From positions 25,190,001-25,254,000 of the forward strand of contig OX621260.1 of NCBI GenBank assembly GCA_951640165.1: 64,000 nt of DNA, read 5' to 3'. Positions 25,001-34,689 of the stretch are shown piece after piece. Source of the DNA: Pseudoips prasinana (taxonomy: Eukaryota; Arthropoda; Insecta; Lepidoptera; Nolidae). The notes beneath the pieces were generated by a model that saw only the letters and a list, made by a program, of their open reading frames with translations, ran no database searches and had not been told where the DNA came from. The stretch's first letter is position 1. Each line of letters opens with the position of its first letter. The position numbers were made by a program, and so were the translations under genes.

Positions 25001-28000
25001 TGGATATGTGTCAAAAAATTAAAGAAACATGAAAAAAAAGCGGGTGAAAAATGGGTAGGGTGGTCGCGTGATGAAAAAGGTTGAAAAACACTGCTATACC
25101 CTATACCCGTATCCAGCGGTTTCCAGTGAGCCTCACAAGTCCATAGTTCCATCTTGTAGGAGGTCTGCCCACGCTTCGTCTTTTGATTAGTGGTGGTAGT
25201 TAAATGATAAATAACACTACTTATTTTTAAGTCAAGTTTATAGTACTTTGACGACAGTCTACAGCCATGCCAGAGGCGTAATATGGCGCTTTGAAGAATT
25301 CTGAAACTAGCATAAGCTAGTTTGCCCAGAATTCCATTGCCCATACGATCAAGTAAAATAACTGATAATGACATTGCTAGAATGAAGGTTATAATTGTTT
25401 ACTACTAAACTGAGATATCAGTCACCGCCATTTGACCCTCCAATGACTCGTTTAAAAAAAGAAAAATACGTAACATTCAGAGTTGTCAATTATGTATTCA
25501 AATTACACCACTGAAGGTAAGGAAAGATTCTTTTTTGAACAACACCAGCACTTGGGAAATGAATCCCTGTGTAGGTGAGGGGGTACTTTACAAACATACA
25601 ATCGACGGACACAAAGTACATACAGACTCAGAACAACTACTTATGGGTCTCACAAATAGTCGAACCCGGGAGACGAAATCGCTAGGCTAGCTAGTCTTAA
25701 CCGCTGCGCCACGCGCGCTTTAAACATATTTATTTTAAGTTGAGAATTAAAAACTTACTAGTATTTAGAATCATTTATTATATAATATCCAGGGATATGA
25801 TTCACATTTCACACACGTCTATCTGATCCCAAATTGAGCAGGGCTTGTACTATGGAATTCAGGTCACTGATATACATCATATACTACTTTTTATTTTGTT
25901 AAAACTTATATAGATAATTACAGCCCGACACAGGACAAACGGACATGTTCATGAACATAAATATATGTCCTGGGTGGGAAGCGAACCCACGACCTGCGGC
26001 ATGAAAGGCAAGCATTTACCAACCACGCCAACTGGCCCGTCAATTAATAGTTTTTGTTAGATCCTTATTCATTGAAATGCTGTTTAATAAGCTTGATTCC
26101 TGAAAAATTTACAATTCCTATTGTGTTACAAACATCCCGTGCCACAGGCACCTATCCCGTCTAGTCGCGAAGTGTCAACATATGGCAGACACCTTAACGT
26201 GTCGGGAATGAACGCCGAACAACGTTTTAAATATACTTGTACATAGTTTTGTATGTTTATATTCCCGTGTCTGCCCCGGAATGACTCATCACTGTCTCAT
26301 ATTTTATCATCTCTTCAGCCATCTGCAATATTAAAATTCCTGCACGATGTCTGTACAAGGAAACCATCTTCGAATAATAATTTATTAAAACGAGATATGG
26401 CATGTATAGAATCACTAGCTGCGCCCCGTGGTTTTACCCGCGTTAAACTTTATAAATTATAGCCTATGTGTTAATCCAGGATGTCCGCTAACTCCATACC
26501 AAATTTTATTGAAATCGCTCCAGCCGTTTAGACGTGAAGAAGTAACGAACATACACTCACAAACTTTCGCCTTTATAATATTAGTGTGATATCTAAGCGA
26601 AATACTTTAATCCGTTAGCTATAATTTTATGGGTAACGGTAATTTACATACGTCACGTCAACCTACATACATTTAGAATTAAGAGTGATGCTGTGAGTGA
26701 GTAGATGTGGTCTTAGTATGACTCGTCATTAAAAAACATTGTTTACTTACCTACGATGTAGACATTCTTTTAGATGACCCACTCTCAAAGCGTTAATTGG
26801 GAATTCAGTAAGAATTGCTGTGCTGAATAGCAGATTCTGCTGGCTATACTGCATTTTTTTACATGTTGTTTACTGTTAGCCTTTCACTTCATCACCGGAC
26901 TGTAGAAGCGAGCGTGAGCTCAAGCCGTCTAGCAAATAAAACTACAAACTAAGTACCTGGACTCTTTAGGGTTCGAACTTGGAACCTGCGTTTTGTGACG
27001 GAGATATGCATGAGAGGATTTTCCTACTTGTTGGCGTGGTTGATAAATGCTTGTCTGGCAGATATTTGTGTGCATGAACATGTCTGTTTGTCCTGAGTTT
27101 GGGTTTCCATAGTACAACCTCTGATTAGGCCGTGTGTGAATAATGTCAGGATATTTATTATAATTTATTTATTTCACAAGTCTGTAGCTAACAAAGGGAA
27201 GGAGTTAATTTGGCTGATCCTTTATTTGAATGTTCTTGGCCAAAGTCTTTTTTGAGGGAAGTAGTGGTAACCTAAGTGTCAAGAGTTCTTCAAGTCGCCA
27301 AGCTCGCTGGCAGCTTGACATGCTGTTGCGACTGTAGATCTTATGACTACAACTGGACCGACAGCTTAAAGTGCTCTCAAAAGCTCCATAGTAAATTAAA
27401 CCACTTAGGGGTTTACCCAGCTACAGGTAGACCGCGTGACTAATGACTTCCGAACCGGTAACGGCTATAAGCGCCTCATGTAGAGTCAAGATGGAGAATG
27501 CTCTATCGCGCATCGGTCCTCGCATTCCTACCTACACATTATGAGTCATTGTAAAGCTGATTTCCGCCGTACGTGGAAGTGTAGGTAACAATTAGCCAGT
27601 CCGATCATTATTTTAGGATGTTGTTCCGATTGCCACGTTTTTGCAGTGCCTCTACCATCCATGCCATCATCCGCAAGAAAACGGCTTCGCTCCTAGAATT
27701 AGAGGCAGTCACATAAACTCAAGGAAAACACAAAAAAAATTGGTGCCGGATTGAGATGGCGGGATGCGAAGTACCACCTTCGCATCCTCCCATCTAAATA
27801 TTACTAGTGAGACCAATAGGACCTATCAACAGATCGGGTGTCGTTGACTTTTGTAACACTCGTTTGATACAGCGTATGATGAAGTATTGTATTAAAACCC
27901 GTATTTACACGGTTAAAATAATCAGAAAGACCGTGGTAGATATTATGATGAGTGTTTTCCCGCGCAAATAGCTTGGTAAAGAGTAAAGAGGAATGACCCA

Positions 28001-28392
28001 CAAATTATTTCCTGTGAATAGAATGTCCTCTCGTCAGATTGTACGGCACTATAATTTAAAATCAATACGCTATTTAGTTTTTTTTGTTCACCGGCCAGAC
28101 CGTCAAGAGTGCAAAAATCTTAGGTTCATTACCCTCTCTAAGGAGTGTCGCGGTCGGTCGACGGCATTTGTAAATAATCTAATATTTTTAGGAGCTCCTG
28201 TGGAGGAGGCGAGTTCGGAGACGACTACCACTGAATCCCGCGTCAGTGGGAAATCGAAGAAACGCGCCGCGTGGAAAGGAAAGTCGGAGTTTAGCCACCC
28301 ATGGCTATTAAAGAATCTCAAAGGACACCCCGGCACCGTTCTACTAGTGGATTTCTCTGCCAATGGCAAGTTCATGGCCGCTACCTGTGATG
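13041..28392 (+). CDS. TBL2: TBL2-type ER membrane WD40 protein, first two coding exons (3' end not in view)
   Basis: Exon 1 is 13041-13191 (donor G|GTAAGT, phase 1) and exon 2 is 28192-28392 (acceptor ATTTTTAG, donor G|GTAAGT, phase 1), separated by a 15.0 kb intron. ATG at 13041 follows an in-frame stop. Exon 1 encodes [12 protein letters not shown], a hydrophobic membrane anchor of about 20 residues ([20 protein letters not shown]), then a Lys/Glu-rich stalk ([10 protein letters not shown]). Exon 2 encodes a Ser/Thr- and Lys-rich linker and the start of a WD40 propeller: [20 protein letters not shown] then [13 protein letters not shown]. An N-terminal anchor followed by a WD40 domain beginning LKGH..TV is the layout of transducin beta-like 2, an ER protein linked in mammals to PERK/ER-stress signalling. 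About 117 of roughly 430 residues are present. The remaining exons were not found and may lie beyond 64000. Symbol assigned by family resemblance. Confidence 0.82.
13926..13990. repeat. Two-copy tandem repeat, about 30-bp unit (TBL2 intron 1)
   Basis: CCTACTCACATGTGGGT.GG is repeated with ATATGTA between copies. Each unit contains the palindrome CTCACATGTGGG. Confidence 0.85.
15906..16080 (+). repeat. tRNA-derived SINE, family C (best copy)
   Basis: Box A in ATGGCGCAGTGGTTAAGAC and box B in GGTTCGAATCCCGC are nearly canonical. The spacing and the AGTGGTTAAG wording resemble a tRNA head. The body is GTTCTGAGTCTGGTTGTG and the 3' end AAAGTACCCCGCG. Other copies: 3363-3526, 25578-25725 (inverted) and 62262-62428. 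Confidence 0.88.
16240..16552 (-). mobile_element. Non-autonomous Helitron (CTAG end), TBL2 intron 1
   Basis: Read on the minus strand it starts 5'-TC after a host A and ends CTAG before a host T, the Helitron insertion rule. Just inside the 3' end is a stem CGCGG/CCGCG closed by GTAAAA, about 10 bases before CTAG. There are no terminal inverted repeats and no target duplication. Close relative at 52417-52720. Confidence 0.85.
16912..16980 (-). repeat. SINE family B head fragment
   Basis: Only the tRNA-like head remains (CACGACCTCCAGCGTGAAA, GCATTTGCCAACCACGCC, in plus-strand wording). Confidence 0.7.
17125..17425 (+). mobile_element. LINE 3'-end fragment (ORF2 C-terminus), decayed
   Basis: With frame changes the plus strand reads like a LINE ORF2 C-terminus: [15 protein letters not shown], then [18 protein letters not shown], and it ends in the motif [11 protein letters not shown] before a stop. 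Similar ends, inverted, occur at 18965-19130 and 49950-50095. The clade is uncertain. Confidence 0.65.
17598..17705 (-). mobile_element. Short non-autonomous Helitron
   Basis: CTAG end at 17598-17601 after a host A (a T on the minus strand). The 5' end on the minus strand is TCCTACTAATATT at 17705. The CCGCGGTTTCACCCGCG hairpin is present. A relative follows at about 17808-17963. Confidence 0.8.
17808..17963 (-). mobile_element. Helitron fragment lacking the CTAG end
   Basis: It shares TATAAATTGTAGCCTATGTG, the TTCATTAAAATCCATTTAG region and the TC-type 5' end with the Helitrons at 21356 and 26415. The hairpin end is missing. Confidence 0.6.
18965..19130 (-). mobile_element. LINE 3'-end fragment
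   Basis: Inverted relative of 17125-17425: ACCTGTTTCCAGGAGG..TAGGCAGA corresponds to the terminal ORF codons, followed by GACCTGCCCTTCCT. Confidence 0.55.
20110..20545. repeat. Minisatellite, about 36-bp unit, about 12 copies (TBL2 intron 1)
   Basis: Degenerate tandem units of the form GCGACATACGCGTGAATGAC followed by CCCATGTGTGTTCCAA. Several units have lost or gained about 10 bp (AACTTCCAAGC variants). Long open frames here are a by-product of a unit length divisible by three. Confidence 0.92.
20546..21355. other. No recognised feature; AT-rich intron
   Basis: A/T-rich DNA within TBL2 intron 1, with no recurring motif that I can see. Confidence 0.45.
21356..21532 (+). mobile_element. Short non-autonomous Helitron
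   Basis: Starts TCCTACTAATATTATAAATG after a host A and ends CAGCTAA before a host T, fitting the CTRR 3' rule. The terminal hairpin region is GCGATAAAAGCCGCGGGG. Confidence 0.8.
22203..22402 (+). repeat. 5S rRNA-derived SINE, family E, with a family B tail
   Basis: The head is the most 5S-like in the window: GTGATCGGCGAGGTTAAGCA, GCTCGCGGTCAGCCC, then AAGATGGGTGACCGC, which contains the conserved 5S GATGGGTGACCG box. The family tail TTAAGCCATGTCAGAG follows, and at 22403-22502 it continues directly into the 3' end of SINE family B. Confidence 0.88.
22403..22505 (+). repeat. SINE family B 3' tail
   Basis: GTATATCAGTTATCTGGTTT, CCATAGTACAAACTCTGC and GATCAGATGGCCGTGTGTG match the tail of complete family B copies. 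The tRNA-like head is absent. Confidence 0.85.
22970..23206 (+). repeat. tRNA-derived SINE, family A, full length
   Basis: Box A TAGCCTAGTTGG and box B GGTTCGAAACC. The body is GCAAATATTTGTGTGATGAG, GTCATGGATGTTTTCTATG and the tail GGTACCCATAGTACAAG. It ends in a 13-A run. Other copies: 43030-43240, 47253-47512, 51075-51322, 61628-61882 and the interrupted copy at 32750/40437. Confidence 0.92.
23219..23325 (+). repeat. SINE family B head fragment abutting family A
   Basis: TGCTTTTCACGCCGGAGGT, CGATTCCCACCCAGGACA and GTGTGCATGAACGTGTCTG. It starts immediately after the A-run of the preceding SINE. Confidence 0.8.
23351..23580 (-). repeat. SINE family F, left arm of an inverted pair
   Basis: Inverted relative of 59735-60068: GCCATCTGCGCGGGACATAT, GACCGGAAAGAGGGCAGGT, TACGTGCTCTCCGAGG and TTACAGAAAAGTACCAA. 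Confidence 0.8.
23586..23860 (+). repeat. SINE family F, right arm of an inverted pair
   Basis: GTGATTTTGTGCCTTTTGTG, CGGAGAGCACGTAAAG, GACCTCTTTCCGGTCGTG, ATAATATGTCCTGCGCAGAT, ending CAGCTAGGAGGACATTATTA. It lies head to head with 23351-23580. Confidence 0.82.
23861..24474. other. No recognised feature
   Basis: AT-rich intronic DNA with no repeat that I can match elsewhere in the window. Confidence 0.4.
24475..24675 (-). mobile_element. RTE-type LINE 3' fragment
   Basis: Plus-strand ATCATCACTATATCAGCC..AAAGCTCCTGGACAAAG matches the inverted RTE 3' end (…CAGCAGTGGACGT..GCTGATATGATGATG). A segment rich in HPAAS..PHKV codons follows. An inverted relative lies at 25102-25190. Confidence 0.65.
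24684..25093. mobile_element. Non-autonomous hAT element, 410 bp
   Basis: Terminal inverted repeats CAGTGTTTTTCAACCT (24684-24699) and AGGTTGAAAAACACTG (25078-25093) match exactly over 16 bp. It is flanked by the 8-bp duplication CTATACCC at 24676-24683 and 25094-25101, as expected for hAT. The subterminal GGGTCGCGACCCCC palindrome is also typical. There is no transposase. Confidence 0.95.
25102..25190 (+). mobile_element. RTE-type LINE fragment, inverted relative to 24475-24675
   Basis: GTATCCAGCGGTTTCCAGTG, ACAAGTCCATAGTTCCATC and TTGTAGGAGGTCTGCCCACG are the reverse complement of the segment at about 24575-24655, with mismatches. Confidence 0.65.
25578..25725 (-). repeat. tRNA-derived SINE, family C
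   Basis: In minus orientation: box A in GCGCAGCGGTTAAGAC, a degenerate head, box-B-like GGTTCGACTA, then TTCTGAGTCTG. Confidence 0.78.
25795..26042 (-). repeat. tRNA-derived SINE, family B
   Basis: Head (minus strand) GGCGTGGTTGGTAAATGC and GGGTTCGCTTCCCACC, body GTTCATG..CATGTCCGTTTGT, tail CCATAGTACAAGCCCTGC and the GATCAGATAGACGTG region. Confidence 0.85.
26415..26589 (-). mobile_element. Short non-autonomous Helitron
   Basis: CTAG at 26415-26418 after a host A; on the minus strand the element begins TCACACTAATATTATAAAGG at 26589 after a host A. The hairpin region is GGTTTTACCCGCG. Confidence 0.82.
27028..27165 (+). repeat. SINE family B, internally deleted
   Basis: The head (GTTGGCGTGGTTGATAAATG) jumps to AGATATTTGTGTGCATGAAC and then to the tail CCATAGTACAACCTCTG and GGCCGTGTGTGAATA, missing box B and the middle. 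Confidence 0.75.
27250..27485 (-). repeat. 5S rRNA-derived SINE, family E (diverged)
   Basis: The order of GTGTCAAGAGTTCTTCAAG, GACATGCTGTTG and ACAGCTTAAAGTGCTC, then the AAATTAAACCACTTAG region, matches the inverted family E copy at 8313-8551, but the head has drifted. Confidence 0.6.
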
Positions 28393-31300
28393 GTAAGTCT
28401 ATACATCTTATATACTCTGTGTTGTGATTAATATATATACATTCTAATATATATAGAATATCTTTAGTTATGTGGTGGCCTCTACATTTATAAAACAACG
28501 TTTATATTTGTTTTAAATGGTGGATATGTTTGTGTGTGTTGTCTTGCTGTGTATATAGCGTATGTATGAAGGAACAACTCACGCAAATATACTTTTAATA
28601 TTTGAATACTGATTAAAATTGTATTATGGTGATGAGGCCATTACAAAAACGACAAGAAAGTTTAACTGTTCCTTGTATTGTTGGAATACGAATATAAGTA
28701 CGGGATATCGCGACACTATAAGTACCTTCATGTGTTATTTAGTTAATATCCTTTTGATTCGACTTTAAAAACAAAGAGATCAATTGGATAGTATGTATGT
28801 TTCATGATTTCTCTGATTTTTGGTAACCAATTTTGATATGTTTTTTTTTAATTCGATAGGATTTCCTATACCTATAGATTTTGTTGCAAATGGATTGCCT
28901 TTGATGTTTCCCTTGTTTTTCATGTTGGTTGTACAAAGAGATTTAGCTACTTTCTTATATGACTTACAAGTAGTGTAGGAGGCTTTCTCTGCTTCACCAG
29001 ACAATTGAGTGAGGGGAGGGGGGGAGGGCTTAAGCCGTTCAAAAATAATGTATAGTTGTATATAGTAGCAAAGTTCAAATCAAGCACACACATGGGGTTT
29101 GGAGCTATTAAAGCAAATTATTTTTATAGGCTCTGAACTGTAAGACTATAAAATTAAAAGTAACCAATCTTATTGCATTTACAGAGTTAAAATTGTACTA
29201 TATAAATAAATTATTATATTCCTTGCACTCAAACGAAGCGCCAAAAATTAAATAAAAATGATTTCCTTCTATAGATATTTTATTTCGAAAATTTATAATT
29301 AAAAACATCAGTGTTGGCATAGTGTCGTCGAATCGCGTACTTATAAAATTTGCATTATATTAAATTTTCCACGGTGGATGTGGAGTGGCTTACGTATTGT
29401 TCTTGAACCTGCCGTTGTTATTCTTTCTTGTTATTTACTAAACGGTATTTAAAACGCAATAAATCCAATGAAAAAATATTAATCTATTATTGAAGGTGAA
29501 AAAAAGGTATAACGAACCCATCACGATGTTTTTTCGTTGCATAATGTGTTTATTTCAAAACTTGTTTCATCGGATTTATTTTTCCGTTACATAAATAACG
29601 ATCTAATCTAAATTTCACCAAATTAAAAACAATTTAATATATTACTTTTAATTTGAATGCTTTAAATGCCAGTACGATAAATAATCTTTTCGCGTCTTGG
29701 TGAAAATTAGTTATTAGATGTTGTAACGCCTTGTAAATACTCCTATTCTAAATATTTGGATATAATGTTCACTTCAATATATTTAAATTAACTGTTGCCT
29801 ATATTGTCTTTGAGATGTAAACGTTTTTCGTTCCCGAATGCTGAATAAATTTAATTTATTCTCGACTTAATATCATTGCATGCTCGTTTGTTTCCAATAA
29901 TTTTTATTGATGACGACTTAAGAAAGTTGAATAATTGAAGAGAGCATTATGTACCATCCTTATCGAATAACGCTTATCTTGCAGCCATCAGATTTCTCGA
30001 TACTATTTCGACAGATTACAGTAACAAAAATATTTTCTTGAAAACAGTAGGTAATTTTAGTCATGAAATTGGCTATTGTCCAGTTTCTATATTCATTCTG
30101 CAGATAGATTTACCTACTAGCAGATAATTTTTGACACATTTTGTATTGAAGAAACCTGTAGGTACCTTTCGTTAGATGATACTGTAATATAGCGGTACGA
30201 TGAGTATTTATTGTTGAGATGGTATGGATCTGATGGCTGCAGGAAGAGCGGCGCGCGGAGGCTCCGGCAAGGCCTCGCGCGTTTTTGTCCCATTCCGCTA
30301 CGCCACTGTTATGTGTTATTTGGAGGTCCGCCGGTCGAAGTCGCTCCCAAGGCTGTTAACAGTTTACCTATTACAACTGTTTACTTAATATCCAGAATAC
30401 ACGGTCACAATATTCACGTAATTTCTCGCCGAGTTGCATAATCTGCGATCAATAACAGATTTCCCAATCGAGTGAAAGGCGTTAACGTGCTTGATTACAA
30501 CCAATTTAGCTCGTAGCTCGTTGTTTAGCGCTACATAGAGATCTTTATTATGCACTTAGAAATGCTACTATGTATTGCCCTTATGTGTTGTATTATAGGC
30601 GTAGTATTCGATGTATTTAAATACTATAAACTTCATACAAATCTAATCTGTAATATTTATTATGAGTACCGTGTAATTGTGGGTGATGCTTATCTGATAA
30701 TGTCTAATGTCTTAAGGGCTCGCGGAAGTATTAGCGCTCATACAACTTTATGTAAAAAAAGATTACGAATTGAAAAGATTACGAAACTATTCGTACATAA
30801 CTGGTTATATGTTTATTTTTATACCATGGGATGGAATTTATTTTTGACGTTATCTTTCTAAGTGAAATAACGTTTTTACATATTATCGCTGCGATCTCAA
30901 TACATTGTATTCAACACGAACGGCTATATAAAGAGAGCTCTTGAAACAGAAGCGTCCACGTGTCCAGAAAGAAACCTGGACTTTTTTAGACTTGCAGTTT
31001 AATACTTCAACTTCTGTATGTTTATAGAAAACAACTTAGTAATAGTCCATTTTGTCGTCAAGGAAAACTCGTGTAGAATTGTGTTAGATTAAATTCAGAG
31101 CATCCTGTGGTATTGCGTAGTTACCTAATTAAATTAAAAGATAAAAACTTAATATTTTCCTTATTACGTATTAGTAATTATATTCGGTAATTGGCATAAT
31201 ATGGATGCAGTCGACATAGATGTGTATATTAATTATTATTTTTTTCATTCTAAATACTGCTATTTATATCGTTTGTGTGACATGATATCTCATAAACGGT

Positions 31301-32144
31301 AGTAACTCTACATTAACATGTTATAATTAATCGTATGTATAGTCTGAAAATAAAAAATGTTCGAAGATATATCAATTACATTAAATATGTTAAAATTTTT
31401 AAATATACAAAATAAGACGGCCCTATCACTGTATTGGGATTATTGGGGTTATGATAGTCAATTTAACCAATCAAGGAAACAATGTTTTATAATAATGTTC
31501 AAAAATGGGTTTTTCTATATTGTTTTTGAAGCACAGTTAACATAAAAAGCATTACATTTGTTGTTATCTAATAACGGTTCGGCAAAATCGATTTGTACCG
31601 GTATCACTAATTAGGTATAAACCTGCATCTTAGATATTTTGCTAATTGATACAATTTGGTACTATTAAGTACAATTTCCGGAGGCTTTATAATGGGGTTA
31701 ATGACTTTACAAATTATTAATATACTTACGTCAGACTTTTATTTAATATTAATTGTAAATGCCCGAAATAAACGGTTTGCTCACAATTGTTATTACATAA
31801 AAACGCATAGCGTTCTTATTATAAGTTTTACGCGATTCAGTATTTAGAACGGCCAGTTTTTATTTTTAATTCTTATTCAAATAAATGCTTGAACGAAATA
31901 TTTCCTTATTGCGTATTAATAATTAAAATTAGGTTAATAATTACTCGATTTGATAAACTTATCCTTACTTGCGTCAGTTTTAGGGAAACCCCAATCCTTC
32001 CGGAATTTCCTGAAAACGATCTGACAATACGTACCTACGTATTGTGTTAAGGAAAACATTTTTTCTTTGATTTATCCGCATTTTTTGTGGACTACAGACC
32101 GTATGGAACGTTTACATACTTAATTCAATTTAGTACTGCTGCAA
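28393..32144. other. No recognised feature; likely TBL2 intron 2
   Basis: Downstream of TBL2 exon 2 I found no exon, repeat family or RNA gene over 3.7 kb. A short GC-rich patch lies at about 30230-30300. By position this is probably the second TBL2 intron. Confidence 0.4.
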
Positions 32145-32456
32145 TCTATACAAATAAATAAAATTGGAGTGGCTGTTTGTAATATTGAAATAACCGGTTT
32201 TTACTACATTAATATGAATATATATGCGGTACCTACACCAAAATAACATTTTTGACAATTTTTGTCTGTCTGTTTGTCTGTTTGTTCCGGCTAATCTCTG
32301 AAATGGCTGGACCGATTTTGACGGGACTTTTATTGGCAGGTAGCTGATGTAATAAGGAGTAACTTAGGCTACTTTTATTTTAGAAAAAGTCTTTTATTTT
32401 ACAAAAAAAACTAACTAAACTAATTAACACGCGGACGAAGTCGCGGGCACAGCTAG
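32145..32456 (+). mobile_element. Non-autonomous Helitron, 312 bp
   Basis: Begins TCTATACAAATAAATAAAAT after a host A and ends CACAGCTAG before a host T. The terminal hairpin is CGCG-GACGAAGT-CGCG. Same subfamily as 44948-45272. Confidence 0.88.
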
Positions 32457-32749
32457 TTATAAATAAATACCTTCACACCATAGCATTACTCCGACGGCTC
32501 AAAGTCACGTCATGTTTTAATAAAATCCCTATCGTGTATATGTTGAAACTTTTTGTTTGCCATTTACGTTACACACAATAGTCGCAATCACAATAGAGTG
32601 TGTTACCGTAGAGCTTTATAATTATGTAAGATATTTTAATACTACTCATAAAAGTAGTAGCTATTCCATAAAGGTTTTCAAAAGGAATCTATTTTCACGC
32701 ACTGATGTTATAGTAACAAATAAATATCGTGCGACAGCTAATATAATAA

Positions 32750-32837
32750 TAATATCTAGGGACAATGTCACACAGATCATCCTAGCCCCAAACTAAGCAA
32801 AGCTTATACTATGGGTACCAGGCGACGATATACATAC
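32750..32837 (-). repeat. SINE family A, tail half, split by the LTR element
   Basis: GGGACAATGTCACACAGATC to GGTACCAGGCGACGATATAC is the inverted 3' half of family A. It breaks after ATAC at 32837 and resumes at 40274. Confidence 0.93.
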
Positions 32838-33220
32838 TATTAGGATTAGGTCTTTGAAATAAACAGCCGTCACTTCAATAATCACTCTTTTATTTATTTT
32901 CACTGTACACGTGTTAACCACTTAAAAACTACCACTCGACTGCCTGCCCCACTCAAACGCGTCACCGATCACACCTCCCCTCTACGGTAAAAGTGACGTG
33001 TCCGGCCAATGCATCCGATTGGGCGAAGTCTCTGATTGGCCTCCGCAAACAGAATCAAATTAGAATTTAATAATTTGTAAACATTAATTAATTAGTGAAA
33101 AAATATAAATAAATTTATATACAATATTTGTATTATAATAGTTGGTAAATAATGTAGATAATTCATTTACATGTTACTTTCATAAACTATATACTTATTT
33201 TATTATAAATAAACCTAACA
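32838..33220 (-). repeat. 3' LTR of the Gypsy-type element
   Basis: In element orientation it starts TGTTAGGTTT and ends CCTAATA. It contains CAAT-like CCAATCAGAG and CCAATCGG motifs and an AATAAA in the downstream part, all shared with the other LTR. Confidence 0.95.
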
Positions 33221-33795
33221 GCTCGGCCATCCTACTTTAAGCGAGTCCCCTCGCTTTAAATTTAATTATAGCACTCTTAATTCAGAACAACTTTGCTTAC
33301 TTCTATAAAACTATTTATATCTCAATAAATATTACATAAAAGATTATGAACTAAAAGATGAGAAAAAAAATAGACTTATGAACTAATCCAAATAAATACA
33401 CATTAATTAATTCTGAAAAATCCACAATAGGTAAATGTTTGTTTAATATAAATTAAAATAAACTCATTGAATACTAATAATCAGATATTGCATCTTATTG
33501 TAATTTTACTAACTTATCTAGCATGAATGATTTATACCAGAGAATAGCTTTATATATTATTTTACCTTTAAATTTAAATGAAGACACAACTACGTAATTA
33601 TGTTATTTATTCCTTTTCTGTATCGTTTTCGGAAAATTCGAATTCATAATTTCTAGTATAATTAATCCATGCCTTGATTTTATCTATGGCGACAATGGTT
33701 TCGTATTTTCTACTATGTTTCCGAGTTAAGGGTGTCTTCATTCAAAAATCTGTCGTTATCGAGCATTTTTACTATGCGGTAGGGACCCTGATACT

Positions 33796-34660
33796 TTATA
33801 ACCAGTTTTGTGATTTGCCATAGTGAGGTACTTGCCTTTCTACTCGTACTAGATCTCCTTCCTTGTACTGAGTTGCCGCTTTTCTATGTCTATTGTAATT
33901 AGCGGCATCCTTTACTTGTTGCTGTTTTATTTTCTCCCCAGTCTCCTGCCTCAGACTGTGTAAATCATTGGCCGGAACTCTATTAAGTGTATTATTTATA
34001 ACTTCACTCAACTTACCTTCTGTCCTACTGATAACATTAGAACCGAACACCAATTCTGAAGGACTCTTCTGTGTAGTTTTATGTTTTGCAGTATTGATAC
34101 CGACCTGTATGTCTGTGATGTGCTCATCCCAGGACTTTTCGTCTCCACCATGATTGGGACTGCGTTAATACTCACATATTTGGTAAAACCATCCACAATG
34201 ACTAATAAGTAGCAGTTCCCTTCTTACTTCTGATGAATGATTCTAAGTGATCAGCATGTACTGTATGAAAAGGGTGCTTAACTTTTATATGGGAAGTAAC
34301 TCACCTTCGCGTTTTCCACCGGGAGCTTTATGATGCGCACACTCTAGGCACGAGGTAACATATTTTTTAACAAACCTGCGCATTTTCGGGGACCAATAAT
34401 GCTTCCTTATGCGTTGTAGGGTTTTTTTCAAAACCTCAATGTCCGAGGTCATCGTGATTCATCTTCAAAATTTGCCATCTCACACCTCGAGGTACAAGCC
34501 ATTTAATTTCTTCCCCTACGATACGATAAACCATATCGTTTTTGACCTTATAGTTATTACGTATCTCAACTGCTTTTTCAACGAATAGATCTGAAAGAAT
34601 CTGTTTAATTTTCTTTACCTCTTCGACAGCCGATTGCACCGTCGCTATTCAGTCTTCGCT
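33796..34660 (-). pseudogene. Gypsy integrase remnant with core deletion
   Basis: Minus-strand segments in several frames show the zinc-binding HHCC region (histidines in the HDDLGH area, then SCLECAHHKAPGG), the start of the catalytic core (HADHLES, then VDGFTKYV) and, after a jump near 34150-34170, the end of the core and C-terminal domain (KTTQKSPSELVFG; YKEGDLVRVER). The part of the core that should carry the second Asp and the Glu of the DDE triad is not present, and frames change several times. In intact elements this enzyme inserts the cDNA; this copy cannot. Confidence 0.75.
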
Positions 34661-34689
34661 GAATTTTTGTATAGATAATACATCTAAAA

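Noticed and set aside
24979..25374. 131-codon minus-strand open frame
   Set aside because: It spans the hAT end, RTE debris and unique sequence, so its continuity is accidental.
27993..28427. 144-codon open frame starting upstream of TBL2 exon 2
   Set aside because: Only the part from 28192 to 28392 has WD40 character; the upstream part is intron before a good acceptor.
30211..30441. 76-codon open frame in a GC-richer patch
   Set aside because: No family resemblance and no acceptor or donor that would make a convincing exon; not a TBL2 WD40 segment.
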